Shown: in pieces, positions 52,491 to 60,724 of the stretch
Position numbering within the stretch: position 1 is the first letter of the stretch
Layout of the letters: every line of letters starts with the position of its first letter
Origin: Terrabacter sp. MAHUQ-38
GTDB lineage: Bacteria; Actinomycetota; Actinomycetes; Actinomycetales; Dermatophilaceae
Length of the DNA: 64,000 bases
Assembly: GCF_014518425.1 (NCBI RefSeq)
Contig: NZ_JACVCU010000004.1
Coordinates: 1 to 64,000 of the forward strand
Direction: 5' to 3'
Made by a program: the position numbers and the translations under genes
Notes under the pieces: generated by a model
Databases searched by the model: none
What the model was told of the DNA's origin: nothing
Seen by the model: the letters and a program-made list of their open reading frames with translations, nothing else

Positions 52491-53807
52491 TCAGGCCTTC
52501 GCGGCGGTGAAGCCCTGCTCCAGGTCGGCGACGATGTCGTCGATGTGCTCGATGCCGACCGACAGGCGCACGAGGCCCGGCGTGACGCCGGCGGCGAGAC
52601 GGTCTTCGTCGGGGCCCTGCGAGTGGGTCGTCGACGCGGGGTGGATGACGAGCGAACGCACGTCGCCGATGTTGGCGACGTGACTGTGCAGGCTCAGCCC
52701 CTCGACGAACCTCTTGCCGGCCTCGAGGCCGCCCACGATCTCGAAGGAGAGCACCGCACCTGCCCCGCGTGGCGTGTACTTCTCCGCGAGGTCGTGGGAC
52801 GGGCTGCCCGGCAAGGACGCCCACACGACGCGCTCGACCTGCTCGTGCCCCTGGAGGTAGGCCGCGACCCGGTGGGCGTTCTCGACATGACGCTCGATGC
52901 GCAACGAGAGGGTCTCGAGACCCTGCGCGATGAGGAACGCGTTGAACGGTGAGGCTGCCGGGCCGAGGTCGCGCAGCAGCTGGACGCGGGCCTTGAGGAT
53001 GAAGGCGAGGTTTGCGCCGAGCGCGCTGCCGACGCCGAGGTCCCGCGCGAAGACGAGCCCGTGGTAGCTGTCCTCGGGCGTGTTGTAGTTCGGGAACCTC
53101 TCGGGTTCCTTGCCGTAGTCGAAGTTGCCGGAGTCGACGATGACGCCGGCGATCGACGTGCCGTGTCCGCCCAGGTACTTCGTCGCGGAGTGCACGACGA
53201 CGTCGGCGCCCCACTCGATCGGGCGAATGAGGAACGGCGTCGCGACGGTGTTGTCGACGACGAGCGGCACGCCGTGCTCGTGGGCGAGTGCGGCGACGGC
53301 CTCGATGTCGAGGATCTCCGACTTCGGGTTGGCGATCGTCTCGCCGAACAGCAGCTTGGTGTTCGGCCTGATCGCGGCGCGCCACGAGTCGATCGAGGTC
53401 GGGTCCTCGACGAAGCCGACCTCGAGGCCGAACTTCGGCAGGGTGTGCTTGAACAGGTTGAAGGTGCCGCCGTAGAGGCTCGGCGAGACGACGACGTGGT
53501 CGCCGGCCTCGGCGATGTTGAGGACCGCCAGCGTCTCCGCGGCCTGCCCGGACGCGACGAGGAGCGCGCCGACCCCACCCTCGAGGGCCGCGATGCGCTG
53601 CTCGACGGCATCCGTCGTCGGGTTCATGAGGCGGGTGTAGATGTTGCCGAACTCCTTGAGCCCGAACAGGTTTGCGGCGTGGTCCGTGTCGTTGAAGACG
53701 TAGCTCGTCGTCTGGTAGATCGGCAGTGCTCGCGCGCCTGTGGCACTGTCTGCGCTCTGTCCGGCGTGGATCTGCTTGGTCTCGAAGGACCAGTGGGGCT
53801 GGGTCAT
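52491..53807 (-). CDS. metY: O-acetylhomoserine sulfhydrylase
   Basis: The 438-residue PLP enzyme makes homocysteine from O-acetylhomoserine and sulfide. MetY features are NIYTRLMNPTTDAVEQRIAALEGG split over the N-terminal part, SPSLYGGTFNLF, and the PLP Lys210 in SATKYLGGHGT; the long insertion after the lysine (GNFDYGKEPERFPNYN) separates it from MetB/MetZ types. Expression should be controlled by the SAM-IV riboswitch in its roughly 220-base leader. An AGGAAG/AGCAGGAC region precedes the ATG at 53807. Confidence 0.95.
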   Translation of the reverse strand: MTQPHWSFETKQIHAGQSADSATGARALPIYQTTSYVFNDTDHAANLFGLKEFGNIYTRLMNPTTDAVEQRIAALEGGVGALLVASGQAAETLAVLNIAEAGDHVVVSPSLYGGTFNLFKHTLPKFGLEVGFVEDPTSIDSWRAAIRPNTKLLFGETIANPKSEILDIEAVAALAHEHGVPLVVDNTVATPFLIRPIEWGADVVVHSATKYLGGHGTSIAGVIVDSGNFDYGKEPERFPNYNTPEDSYHGLVFARDLGVGSALGANLAFILKARVQLLRDLGPAASPFNAFLIAQGLETLSLRIERHVENAHRVAAYLQGHEQVERVVWASLPGSPSHDLAEKYTPRGAGAVLSFEIVGGLEAGKRFVEGLSLHSHVANIGDVRSLVIHPASTTHSQGPDEDRLAAGVTPGLVRLSVGIEHIDDIVADLEQGFTAAKA

Positions 53808-53904
53808 CGACGTCCTGCTCTTCCTGGGTCGTGTCGATGACCGGGTCCCGACAGACGTCGTCGAGGTGGGTCCGGCGCACCGACAGGTCGGTGCGGGAGA
53901 AGGA

Positions 53905-54028
53905 GTCTCCGCGCTTGCCCGCGCGCCGGGCGGCGACGACGGGCCAGGTCCTCACCCGGGGCACCCCACCGCGGTTGGAGGGTTGCCGGCCAGCGAGCCG
54001 GGGCTTCGCGCTGGCACTCATGACCTGT
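53905..54028 (-). ncRNA. SAM-IV riboswitch upstream of metY
   Basis: The minus strand reads CAGGTCATGAGTGCCAGCG, then AAGCCCCGGCTCGCTGGCCG, GCAACCCTCCAACCGCGG, TGGGGTGCC and GTGAGGACCTGG, the conserved SAM-IV aptamer core as I know it from Streptomyces. P1 pairs CAGGTC (54027-54022) with GACCTG (53950-53945). A GGCAAGCGCGGA segment near 53917-53906 ends the conserved part. High SAM should lower metY expression. A strong hairpin GCACCGAC/GTCGGTGC at 53877-53894 between aptamer and gene may belong to the expression platform. The 3' boundary is approximate. Confidence 0.9.
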
Positions 54029-54032
54029 GGGG

Positions 54033-54038
54033 AGTGTA
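54033..54038 (-). promoter_or_regulatory. -10 box of the riboswitch-metY transcript
   Basis: TACACT on the minus strand lies just before the first paired base of the SAM-IV aptamer, placing transcription initiation near 54027 and giving a leader of about 220 bases. Confidence 0.6.
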
Positions 54039-54080
54039 CGTACGCGAGTCCGCTCCGTGGGAGCGGATGTCCTCATCGTG

Positions 54081-54104
54081 GACGGCACCCGGCACGGTGC
54101 CGTC
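54081..54104 (-). terminator. Terminator hairpin after the lipoprotein gene
   Basis: GACGGCACC (54081-54089) and GGTGCCGTC (54096-54104) form a nine-bp stem with a six-base loop, ten bases past the lipoprotein stop. A second perfect eight-bp hairpin at 54049-54067 follows. Together they should isolate the metY promoter from read-through. Confidence 0.65.
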
Positions 54105-54114
54105 GCGGCGGCCG

Positions 54115-55029
54115 CTAACGGCTCAGTTCGGACCGCCTCGGCACGTGGATGTCGACCGGCTCGTCGACGGAGTCCACGGTGATCTCGACGTCGAGGAACC
54201 TGTACAACGTGACGAGGTCCTCCTCGGGTATCTCCTTCGAGCCGCCGAAGACCGTCGTGTCGTCCCACCCCGTGCTGTCTGCGCCGTCGATCACGGCCTT
54301 GACGAGGGCACCCCGGCTGTCGAGGGTCACTGTCGTGTAGAGACTTCCGCCGATGCTCGACGCGAGCTCCTCGCCGTCGGCGACGAGGGTGCCGAGGCTC
54401 GCCGCAACCAGGCCCTCGCTGACGTCGACGTTGCCGGAGACCTCGCCGAAGCCCACGTCGCTCTGGGCGACGAACGAGCGCAACGGCTCCGGAAGTGCGC
54501 TGACGTCGGCCGCGCCGCGACCGACTCCCGCCATTGCGAGCTCCTCGTCAATGGCGCGGTGCCATTGTCCCGAACCCCGGGGAATGCGGGCATACGCCCC
54601 GGACGGAGCCACCACGAGCTCGGACTCCCAGGGGTCCCCGCCACCGCGATGCTTTGCCCGCACCGCCAGCGTGTGCGCGTCCGCGTCGACGGCGAAGCGG
54701 CGGGTGTAGGTGACCGCGCTGTCAGCGAGCTCGAGGGTGCCGACGACGGTGTAGGTGGCCCGGTGTGCGGCGTTGAGCCGCGACTGCGAGAGGGCCCATC
54801 GGGCCACGGGGTCCGGGCCCGAAGCCGTGCGCGTCTTCTCGGGACCCGATGTGACGTCGGCGGGGGTGGGGGTCGGCGTCGGGGCTCCGTCGACCGGTGT
54901 CATGCCCGGGGCCACCGTCGTGGGGCTCGTCGACGACGTCGGCGTCGTCGTGCACGCGCTGAGTGTCGCGGCGGCCACGACCGCAGTCAGCGCGAGCGTC
55001 GTGGCGCGGCTTCCCCCGTGTGATGTCAC
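54115..55029 (-). CDS. Lipoprotein, LppX/LprG-like in layout
   Basis: The protein (about 304 residues) starts with a lipoprotein signal (LALTAVVAAATLSAC, lipobox Cys at about 26), a Thr/Ser/Pro-rich tether (CTTTPTSSTSPTT) and a soluble domain containing TYTRRFAVDADAHTLAVRAK and GGSLYTTVTLDSRGALVKAV. The overall arrangement resembles actinobacterial cell-envelope lipoproteins, but I cannot assign a family firmly. The GTG at 55029 fits a TATGCT hexamer eight bases upstream; an open extension further upstream would put an Arg-rich stretch before the signal and is rejected. Confidence 0.8.
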   Translation of the reverse strand: MTSHGGSRATTLALTAVVAAATLSACTTTPTSSTSPTTVAPGMTPVDGAPTPTPTPADVTSGPEKTRTASGPDPVARWALSQSRLNAAHRATYTVVGTLELADSAVTYTRRFAVDADAHTLAVRAKHRGGGDPWESELVVAPSGAYARIPRGSGQWHRAIDEELAMAGVGRGAADVSALPEPLRSFVAQSDVGFGEVSGNVDVSEGLVAASLGTLVADGEELASSIGGSLYTTVTLDSRGALVKAVIDGADSTGWDDTTVFGGSKEIPEEDLVTLYRFLDVEITVDSVDEPVDIHVPRRSELSR

Positions 55030-55037
55030 GGAGCGCG

Positions 55038-55043
55038 AGCATA
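55038..55043 (-). promoter_or_regulatory. -10 box, leaderless start of the lipoprotein gene
   Basis: TATGCT on the minus strand lies eight bases before the GTG at 55029. Confidence 0.6.
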
Positions 55044-55140
55044 GGGCGCAGAGGCGTCGCCGGAGGTGGAATGGCGGACATCGACGGGCGCGGGGAGACG
55101 GACGCCTGCGCCGCGACGAGCTGCCCGTGGCGTCGATCAC

Positions 55141-55152
55141 TAGGACGTCCTA
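55141..55152. promoter_or_regulatory. Perfect inverted repeat upstream of acyl-CoA dehydrogenase
   Basis: TAGGACGTCCTA is a 12-base perfect palindrome ending 18 bases before the -10 box of the acyl-CoA dehydrogenase gene, so it would overlap the -35 region. It is a candidate repressor or activator site; the regulator is not known. Confidence 0.5.
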
Positions 55153-55170
55153 CTAATCCGAACCCGCGAG

Positions 55171-55176
55171 TAGGAT
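55171..55176 (+). promoter_or_regulatory. -10 box, leaderless start of acyl-CoA dehydrogenase
   Basis: TAGGAT lies seven bases before the GTG at 55184. Confidence 0.65.
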
Positions 55177-55183
55177 CGCGCTC

Positions 55184-56347
55184 GTGAGCACGAATTCCGA
55201 CTTCGACCTGTTCCGGACCAGCGAGGACCACGAGGCCCTGAGGGAGGCCATCCGTGCCATCGCCGAGGACAAGATCGCGCCGTATGCCGCCGCCGTCGAC
55301 GAGGAGGCGCGCTACCCCCAGGAGGCGCACGACGCCCTCGTCGCGTCCGACTTCTTCGCACCGCACGTCCCCGAGGAGTATGACGGGGTGGGGGCCGACG
55401 CCCTCGCGACATGCATCATCATCGAGGAGGTGGCCCGCGTCGACGCGTCCGCGTCGCTCATCCCGGCCGTCAACAAGCTGGGCTCGCTCCCGCTCATCCT
55501 CGACGGCAGCGATGCTCTCAAGCAGCGCTACCTGCCGCCCCTCGCCAAGGGCGAGACGACCTTCTCCTACGGCCTGTCCGAGCGCGAGGCCGGTTCCGAC
55601 ACCGCGTCGATGAAGTGCCGCGCCCGTCAGGTCGGGGACGGCTGGGTGCTGTCCGGGCAGAAGTCGTGGATCACGAATGCCGGTGTGTCCGAGTACTACA
55701 CGGTCCTCGCGGTCACCGATCCCGACGGCCCCCGCGGTGGCAATGTCACGGCATTCGTCGTCGAGAGGTCCGACGAGGGGTTCACGTTCGGCGAGAAGGA
55801 GCGCAAGCTCGGCATCAAGGGCAGCCCCACCCGCGAGCTGCACTTCGACGACGTCCGCATCCCCGGCGACCGCGTCGTCGGGCAGGTCGGCGACGGGCTC
55901 AAGCTCGCGCTGCGCACCCTCGACCACACACGCGTCACCATCGGCGCCCAGGCCGTCGGGATCGCCCAGGGCGCGCTCGACCAGGCCATCGCGTACGTCA
56001 AGGAGCGCAAGCAGTTCGGCACGCGCATCGCTGACTTCCAGGGCATCCAGTTCATGCTCGCCGACATGGCGATGGAGCTGGAGGCCGCTCGGCAGATGGT
56101 CTACGTCGCGGCGGCCAAGTCCGAGCGCGGCGACAAGGACCTGGCGTTCTTCGGCGCGGCCGCGAAGTGCTACGCCTCCGACGCGGCCATGAAGATCACG
56201 ACCGATGCCGTCCAGCTGCTCGGTGGCGCGGGCTACACCCGCGACTTCCCGCTCGAGCGGATGATGCGTGACGCGAAGATCACCCAGATCTACGAGGGCA
56301 CCAACCAGGTCCAGCGCATCGTCATGGCCCGCTCGCTGCTCAGGTAG
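55184..56347 (+). CDS. Acyl-CoA dehydrogenase
   Basis: The 387-residue FAD enzyme has GLSEREAGSDTASMKCRA, LSGQKSWITNAG, QLLGGAGYTRDFPLERMMRDAKI and QIYEGTNQVQR with the catalytic Glu371 at the short/medium-chain position. It is only distantly similar to the enzyme at 17800-18978. It corresponds to the actinobacterial FadE25 type (from memory). It is monocistronic, with a palindrome in the promoter and a terminator hairpin after the stop, so it is probably regulated independently of the carboxylase cluster. Confidence 0.94.
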   Translation: MSTNSDFDLFRTSEDHEALREAIRAIAEDKIAPYAAAVDEEARYPQEAHDALVASDFFAPHVPEEYDGVGADALATCIIIEEVARVDASASLIPAVNKLGSLPLILDGSDALKQRYLPPLAKGETTFSYGLSEREAGSDTASMKCRARQVGDGWVLSGQKSWITNAGVSEYYTVLAVTDPDGPRGGNVTAFVVERSDEGFTFGEKERKLGIKGSPTRELHFDDVRIPGDRVVGQVGDGLKLALRTLDHTRVTIGAQAVGIAQGALDQAIAYVKERKQFGTRIADFQGIQFMLADMAMELEAARQMVYVAAAKSERGDKDLAFFGAAAKCYASDAAMKITTDAVQLLGGAGYTRDFPLERMMRDAKITQIYEGTNQVQRIVMARSLLR

Positions 56348-56366
56348 TCGGGGCTCGAGGAGTCGG

Positions 56367-56402
56367 GTGGTGGACGCGCCGACGCACCGGCACGTCCACC
56401 AC
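56367..56402. terminator. Bidirectional terminator hairpin
   Basis: GTGGTGGACG (56367-56376) pairs perfectly with CGTCCACCAC (56393-56402) around a 16-base loop, between the convergent acyl-CoA dehydrogenase and M6 protease genes. Confidence 0.7.
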
Positions 56403-56406
56403 GCGG

Positions 56407-57615
56407 TCAGGACGCGGTCGCCGAGAGGTGCCCCGGGGTGACCCGGACCGTGTCTCCCGTGCCCGTGCCCGACGTCACCGTGACGGAGGTGCCCGAGTCG
56501 GCGTCGGTCCACGTCAGGCCCGCCCGCAGCGGTGCATCGTCGAGCCCCAGGGCGGTTCCGGGTGTCGTGTCGACCACGCGCACCGGCGCACGACCCGTGG
56601 CGACAGCGGTGTCGACGACGTAGACGAGCACTCCGTCGGCGGCGATCTCGCGGTCGTAACGCAGTGGCCTGCGCGACTCCAGGACGAGCGCGCGACTGCC
56701 GCCGATCGGCAGCACGGCCATCGCCGTGTCCCGACCCACCTCGACGGCCGTGAGGCGCACGGTCGTCCCGTGGTCCGGCCGCAGGCAGGCCACCTCGCCG
56801 TCCCGGAGCCATCCGAGCATCCACCGGTGCCAAGCCAGGTACTCCGGGGCCTGGCCCGAGATGAGGCCCATGAGGTCCCAGCCGCCGACGGCCGCGTGGT
56901 AGTTCGGCGGGTCGCTCCCGGGAGCCGGGTCGAAGGTGTAGAGGTCGGGCAGCCCGAGGGTGTGCCCGCTCTCATGGGCGAGCACGAGGCCGCCCCACCT
57001 CCACTGGTCGTAGCCGAACGTGATGGCGTGCGTCAGGTGGTTGCCGTCCGCGGTCACGTCGAGGAAGTTCGTCGTCGGCGAGTACGTGATGTTCTTCGCC
57101 GCCTCCGTCGCGACGACCCACACGACGTCGACGTCCGCGAAGTCGTAGCCCGGGTCGGCCGCGCGGATCGCGTCCTCGATGTAGCGCACGTGGTCCTCGT
57201 AGCTGAGGCCGCGTTCGAACGGGTAGTCCGTCGACGGCCGCGGCATCCGCACCCAGCGGTCGCTCGAGCGCGCCCTGACCTCGAGTGCGCCACGCGAGAG
57301 CGTGTTGAGGTAGTCGATGCCGGGCGCCAGGTTGCTCTCGGCCTTGAGCAGCGACCCTCGCGGGGCGGGGGCGTCGGGGAAGTCGACGAAGAGCATCGCT
57401 GCACGCAGGCGCCCCCGTGCCGGCAGGGCCTGCTCCGCCACCGGGAAGCCCTCGGCGAGATCGGTCTGCGTCGTGGCGACACGGCACGTCTGGGTCGGCG
57501 CGGGGCTGCCGGCCCGTGCCGCCGTTTCGGACGCGGTGGCCGGACCCGTCGGTGCCGCGACGGTGAGCGACACCCCGACCGCGGTGGCGGCCAGCGCCGA
57601 GACGAGCGCTCTCAC
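56407..57615 (-). CDS. Secreted M6-family metalloprotease
   Basis: The 402-residue protein has a Sec signal peptide (about 1-29, ending ATA-S) and an M6-like zinc-protease core: LVLAHESGHTLGLPDLY with zinc ligands His214, His218 and the metzincin-like Asp224, and GGWDLMG downstream. The first 40 mature residues and the C-terminal beta-rich third (SGTSVTVTSGTGTGD) flank the catalytic part. It lies 49 bases behind the GH127 gene on the same strand and has AAGGAG six bases before its GTG, so co-expression with the glycosidase is likely. A role in opening hydroxyproline-rich glycoproteins is inferred from context only. Confidence 0.88.
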   Translation of the reverse strand: MRALVSALAATAVGVSLTVAAPTGPATASETAARAGSPAPTQTCRVATTQTDLAEGFPVAEQALPARGRLRAAMLFVDFPDAPAPRGSLLKAESNLAPGIDYLNTLSRGALEVRARSSDRWVRMPRPSTDYPFERGLSYEDHVRYIEDAIRAADPGYDFADVDVVWVVATEAAKNITYSPTTNFLDVTADGNHLTHAITFGYDQWRWGGLVLAHESGHTLGLPDLYTFDPAPGSDPPNYHAAVGGWDLMGLISGQAPEYLAWHRWMLGWLRDGEVACLRPDHGTTVRLTAVEVGRDTAMAVLPIGGSRALVLESRRPLRYDREIAADGVLVYVVDTAVATGRAPVRVVDTTPGTALGLDDAPLRAGLTWTDADSGTSVTVTSGTGTGDTVRVTPGHLSATAS

Positions 57616-57664
57616 GACGGCTCCTTCGAGTGGGACGACGCGGACCGCCGCGCCCGGGCCGGGC

Positions 57665-60514
57665 TCACGCGCGGCTCATCGGTGCGGAGGCCGCGGTGCG
57701 GCGTACGGTCGTGGCCTCGTCGGCCGATAGCAGTCCGGCCTCGGTCCACGTCGTCGTGGTGTTCGCCACGGCACGCCCGAACGCGACCTCGTTCTTGAAG
57801 GGCGCGAGTGACCAGAGGGCATCGAGGAAGCTGCGGCCGCCGTCGTCGCTGCGGTTCTCGACGCCGGAGTCCTGCCCCGCGAACACGATCGTGGGCTCGG
57901 TCCGCCGCACGTACGCGTGGTAGGGCTCCGGGTTGCCCAGGTAGAACGGCTCGAACCGGATCCCGTTGGTCTCGAAGGTCATCGGGCTCGCGCCCGCCTT
58001 CACCACGGCCCCCAGGTCACCCGACAGCGGGAGGTTGCCGTAGAGGCCGACCGGCAGCCAGGTCGTCACCTCGGACTTGCCGACGAGCGCCAGCGGGCCG
58101 TAGAGCAGAGCCTGCACGCTCGGGTCGTCGAGGGCCTGCTCGACCCGGACGGCATACGGGAAGGTGACGGTGACCCGGTCGCCCGAGCGCCACGAGCGCA
58201 GCAGCCGCGCATAGCCGTCCGAGCCCGCTTCCACCGACTGGCGCTGACCGTTGACGGCGACCGCGAAGCCGTCACCGGCCCAGGACGGGATGCGCAGCCG
58301 CAGGTCGAGGCGACCGCTGCCGGTCACGGTCAGCGTGCTCGACTGGGAGCGCGGGAAGTCGCCGGTCTGGGTGATGGTCATCCGGCGCTCGGACCAGTTC
58401 AGCGTCGACGGGATGTAGAGGTTGACCCAGAGCACGTCGTCCTCCCGCGACCGGAAGTAGATCGTGTCCTGGTACTTCGTGTGGTTCTCGAGTCCGGTTC
58501 CGCCGCAACAGGTTCCGGTGTTGCCGTAGTCTCGCGTCGCTCCCGGGCCGACGGGCACCATGTAGTTCACGAGGGGGTCGGTCGTGCTGTCGGCGTCCTC
58601 GCGCGAGGCGAGGATCTGGTTGACGAGCGCCTTCTCGTAGTAGTCCATGAACCGCGCGTCTGGTGCGTGGAAGAAGAGGTTCCGCGCCACCTTGAGCATG
58701 TTGTAGGCGGCGCAGGACTCGGCGTTCGTCGTCGTGACGATGGTGCCGGCGATGACGTCACGCTTGCGGAAGACCTCACCCTGGCCGGTGCCACCGTGCG
58801 CATACGTCCGGTGAGGGGCCACCATGTCGAAGAAGTGGCGCGTCGCCTCTCGGTAGGACGAGTCGCCGCCCTGCTCGAAGACGCGCAGGTAGCCGATGAA
58901 CTGGGGGATGTGCTGGTTGGCGTGCTTGCCCTCGAGGGTGTCCCGGTCGGCCGCGCAGTCGGCCAGCAGCGTCGTGTTGTCGAAGCACCGCGCCGTCTGC
59001 ATGAACCGGTCGTCGCCGGTCAGCGAGTAGAGGTCGGCCATCACCTCGTTCATGCCGCCGTACTCGCCCGCGATGTAGAGGGCCCACATCCTGTCGAGCT
59101 GCTCGCGGGGGAGCGCGCTGAGCCGGCTGTGCACCCACTCGCCCATGCGCCGAACCACTTCGAGGGCCAGGGCGTTCCCGGTCAGGGTGTGGGCATCCAG
59201 CAGGCCGCGCATGATCTTGTGGCACGTGTAGTACGGCGCCCAGATGGCGGGGTAGGTGACGTACTGCTCGAGCTTGATGAACTGCGTCTCCGGGTATGCC
59301 GCGAGGTAGCCGGGGTGGCTCGGCCCGGCGGGCCCGCCCTCACCGGTCACCACGGAGGCGTCCCACGCCCGCCCGGAGGAGTCGGCGACCGTGACCCCCG
59401 AGGTCTCGTCGAAGCGGTACCACGCGAGATCTCCGCCGCTGCCGCCGCCGGGTGTGCTGACGAGCTCGGCGACCTCGACCGCCGACAGGGCGCGGCTGTG
59501 GATGGTGACGTCGTCGACGGTGCCGGCGAGCATCGCGTCGCCGTACTGCGACCGGCCGATCCAGTTGTTCTTGGGCGCTCCGAGGTCGACGGGTGACAGC
59601 GTCATCGCCGAGTTGGTCCCGGCCACGGCCCCGTCGACGTAGAGCGTGCCGACCTGCCGGCTGAGCGTCACGGCGAGGTGGGTCCACCGGCCGGTCTCGA
59701 GCGGGCTCGTGCCGTTGATCCGCTGCTCGCCGCTTCCTCCCGTGCGCGTGATGGCGAACCGGGGCCCGGAACCGGCGTCGACGGTGAGGAACATGTTGGA
59801 CGCCGTGCCCGTGCCGAAGTCGAAGGCTCGGGACCAGGTGCGCCGCTCGCGCAGGTTGAGCCACATCGAGATGGTGAAGTCGTGCAGGCCGTCGATGGTC
59901 GCGTCGGGCAGGCCGACGTACTGGCCGTCGCCCGAGAGGACGAGGCCGTTACCGAACCTGCCGGTGGCCCACGTCGCCGGTGGGGGCGGCGTGCCGGGCT
60001 GGCCGACCTTGGCGTCGAAGGCGCGCTGGCACTCCTCCAGGCCCGCGACGACCTCGTCGAGCGTGCTCTTGAACACGGCTTCGCCGGTGCCGGCCCATGC
60101 CTGCGCGAGCATGGACATGAGGTGCCCGCTGTAGTGACCGCGGAGGTTGCCCGTGGCGTCGTCCCAACCACCCGGGGGCTGCGCCCCGCGCGTGTCCATG
60201 CCGGCGGCCGCCCGGAAGTTGCTGAGGATCCGGTCGGCCGGGTAGGCGCGGGCATAGGCCAGCATCCGGTCGCGCTTCTCGGTGAAGATGCTGGGCCGCA
60301 GCTGCACGGAGTCGAGGTCGAAGGGCAGGGCGGTCCACGACCGGGGGACCGGAAGCCCGTTGACCCGGCGCGACGCGCCCGCCGCCAGGCCGGCCGTTCC
60401 GCTCGTCGGGGTCGCAGCGGCGTTGGCCGCGCCCGCGCTCGCCACGGCCACGGCGCCCGCTGACGCGGCCCCGTAGCGCAGGACCTGGCGTCGAGAGAAG
60501 GTGTTGCTCGTCAT
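57665..60514 (-). CDS. Tat-exported GH127 beta-L-arabinofuranosidase with inserted LamG domain
   Basis: The 949-residue protein starts with a Tat signal (FSRRQVLRYGAASAG). The GH127/DUF1680 (alpha/alpha)6 domain is split: residues 55-170 and about 400-900, with YVTYPAIWAPYYTCHKI, NQHIPQFIGYLRVFE, acid/base candidate Glu580, and the zinc/nucleophile set Glu599, Cys601 (NAESCAAYN) and Cys669/Cys670 (GTCCGGTGLENHTKYQ). Residues 180-400 form a LamG-type jelly roll inserted into the catalytic domain and apparently circularly permuted. GH127 enzymes such as Bifidobacterium HypBA1 remove beta-L-arabinofuranose from hydroxyproline-linked oligosaccharides. AAGGAG precedes the ATG. Confidence 0.9.
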   Translation of the reverse strand: MTSNTFSRRQVLRYGAASAGAVAVASAGAANAAATPTSGTAGLAAGASRRVNGLPVPRSWTALPFDLDSVQLRPSIFTEKRDRMLAYARAYPADRILSNFRAAAGMDTRGAQPPGGWDDATGNLRGHYSGHLMSMLAQAWAGTGEAVFKSTLDEVVAGLEECQRAFDAKVGQPGTPPPPATWATGRFGNGLVLSGDGQYVGLPDATIDGLHDFTISMWLNLRERRTWSRAFDFGTGTASNMFLTVDAGSGPRFAITRTGGSGEQRINGTSPLETGRWTHLAVTLSRQVGTLYVDGAVAGTNSAMTLSPVDLGAPKNNWIGRSQYGDAMLAGTVDDVTIHSRALSAVEVAELVSTPGGGSGGDLAWYRFDETSGVTVADSSGRAWDASVVTGEGGPAGPSHPGYLAAYPETQFIKLEQYVTYPAIWAPYYTCHKIMRGLLDAHTLTGNALALEVVRRMGEWVHSRLSALPREQLDRMWALYIAGEYGGMNEVMADLYSLTGDDRFMQTARCFDNTTLLADCAADRDTLEGKHANQHIPQFIGYLRVFEQGGDSSYREATRHFFDMVAPHRTYAHGGTGQGEVFRKRDVIAGTIVTTTNAESCAAYNMLKVARNLFFHAPDARFMDYYEKALVNQILASREDADSTTDPLVNYMVPVGPGATRDYGNTGTCCGGTGLENHTKYQDTIYFRSREDDVLWVNLYIPSTLNWSERRMTITQTGDFPRSQSSTLTVTGSGRLDLRLRIPSWAGDGFAVAVNGQRQSVEAGSDGYARLLRSWRSGDRVTVTFPYAVRVEQALDDPSVQALLYGPLALVGKSEVTTWLPVGLYGNLPLSGDLGAVVKAGASPMTFETNGIRFEPFYLGNPEPYHAYVRRTEPTIVFAGQDSGVENRSDDGGRSFLDALWSLAPFKNEVAFGRAVANTTTTWTEAGLLSADEATTVRRTAASAPMSRA

Positions 60515-60563
60515 GCGTCGTCTCCTTCGTCGTCGGAGGATCGACCGGCGCGCGGGCGCACGT

Positions 60564-60600
60564 CGTCCTGCCCGCGCGATGGGTGTGCGCGGGCAGGACG
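60564..60600 (-). other. Strong hairpin in the GH127 mRNA leader
   Basis: A 14-bp perfect stem (60564-60577 with 60587-60600) with a nine-base loop lies about 50 bases before the GH127 ATG and inside its roughly 200-base leader. No T-run follows on the minus strand. It could be an attenuator, an mRNA stabiliser, or a block to read-through from the upstream dehydrogenase gene. Confidence 0.75.
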
Positions 60601-60724
60601 GGACGGGCGAAGCGCGGGTGCCCGGTGGTTCCAGCCTCAGGCTCGGTCAGCGTCCGGGTGTGGGCGTCCGACGGACGTCCCTGTCGCCACCGGGCGGGGC
60701 GACGCACTCACCGATGTGATGATT

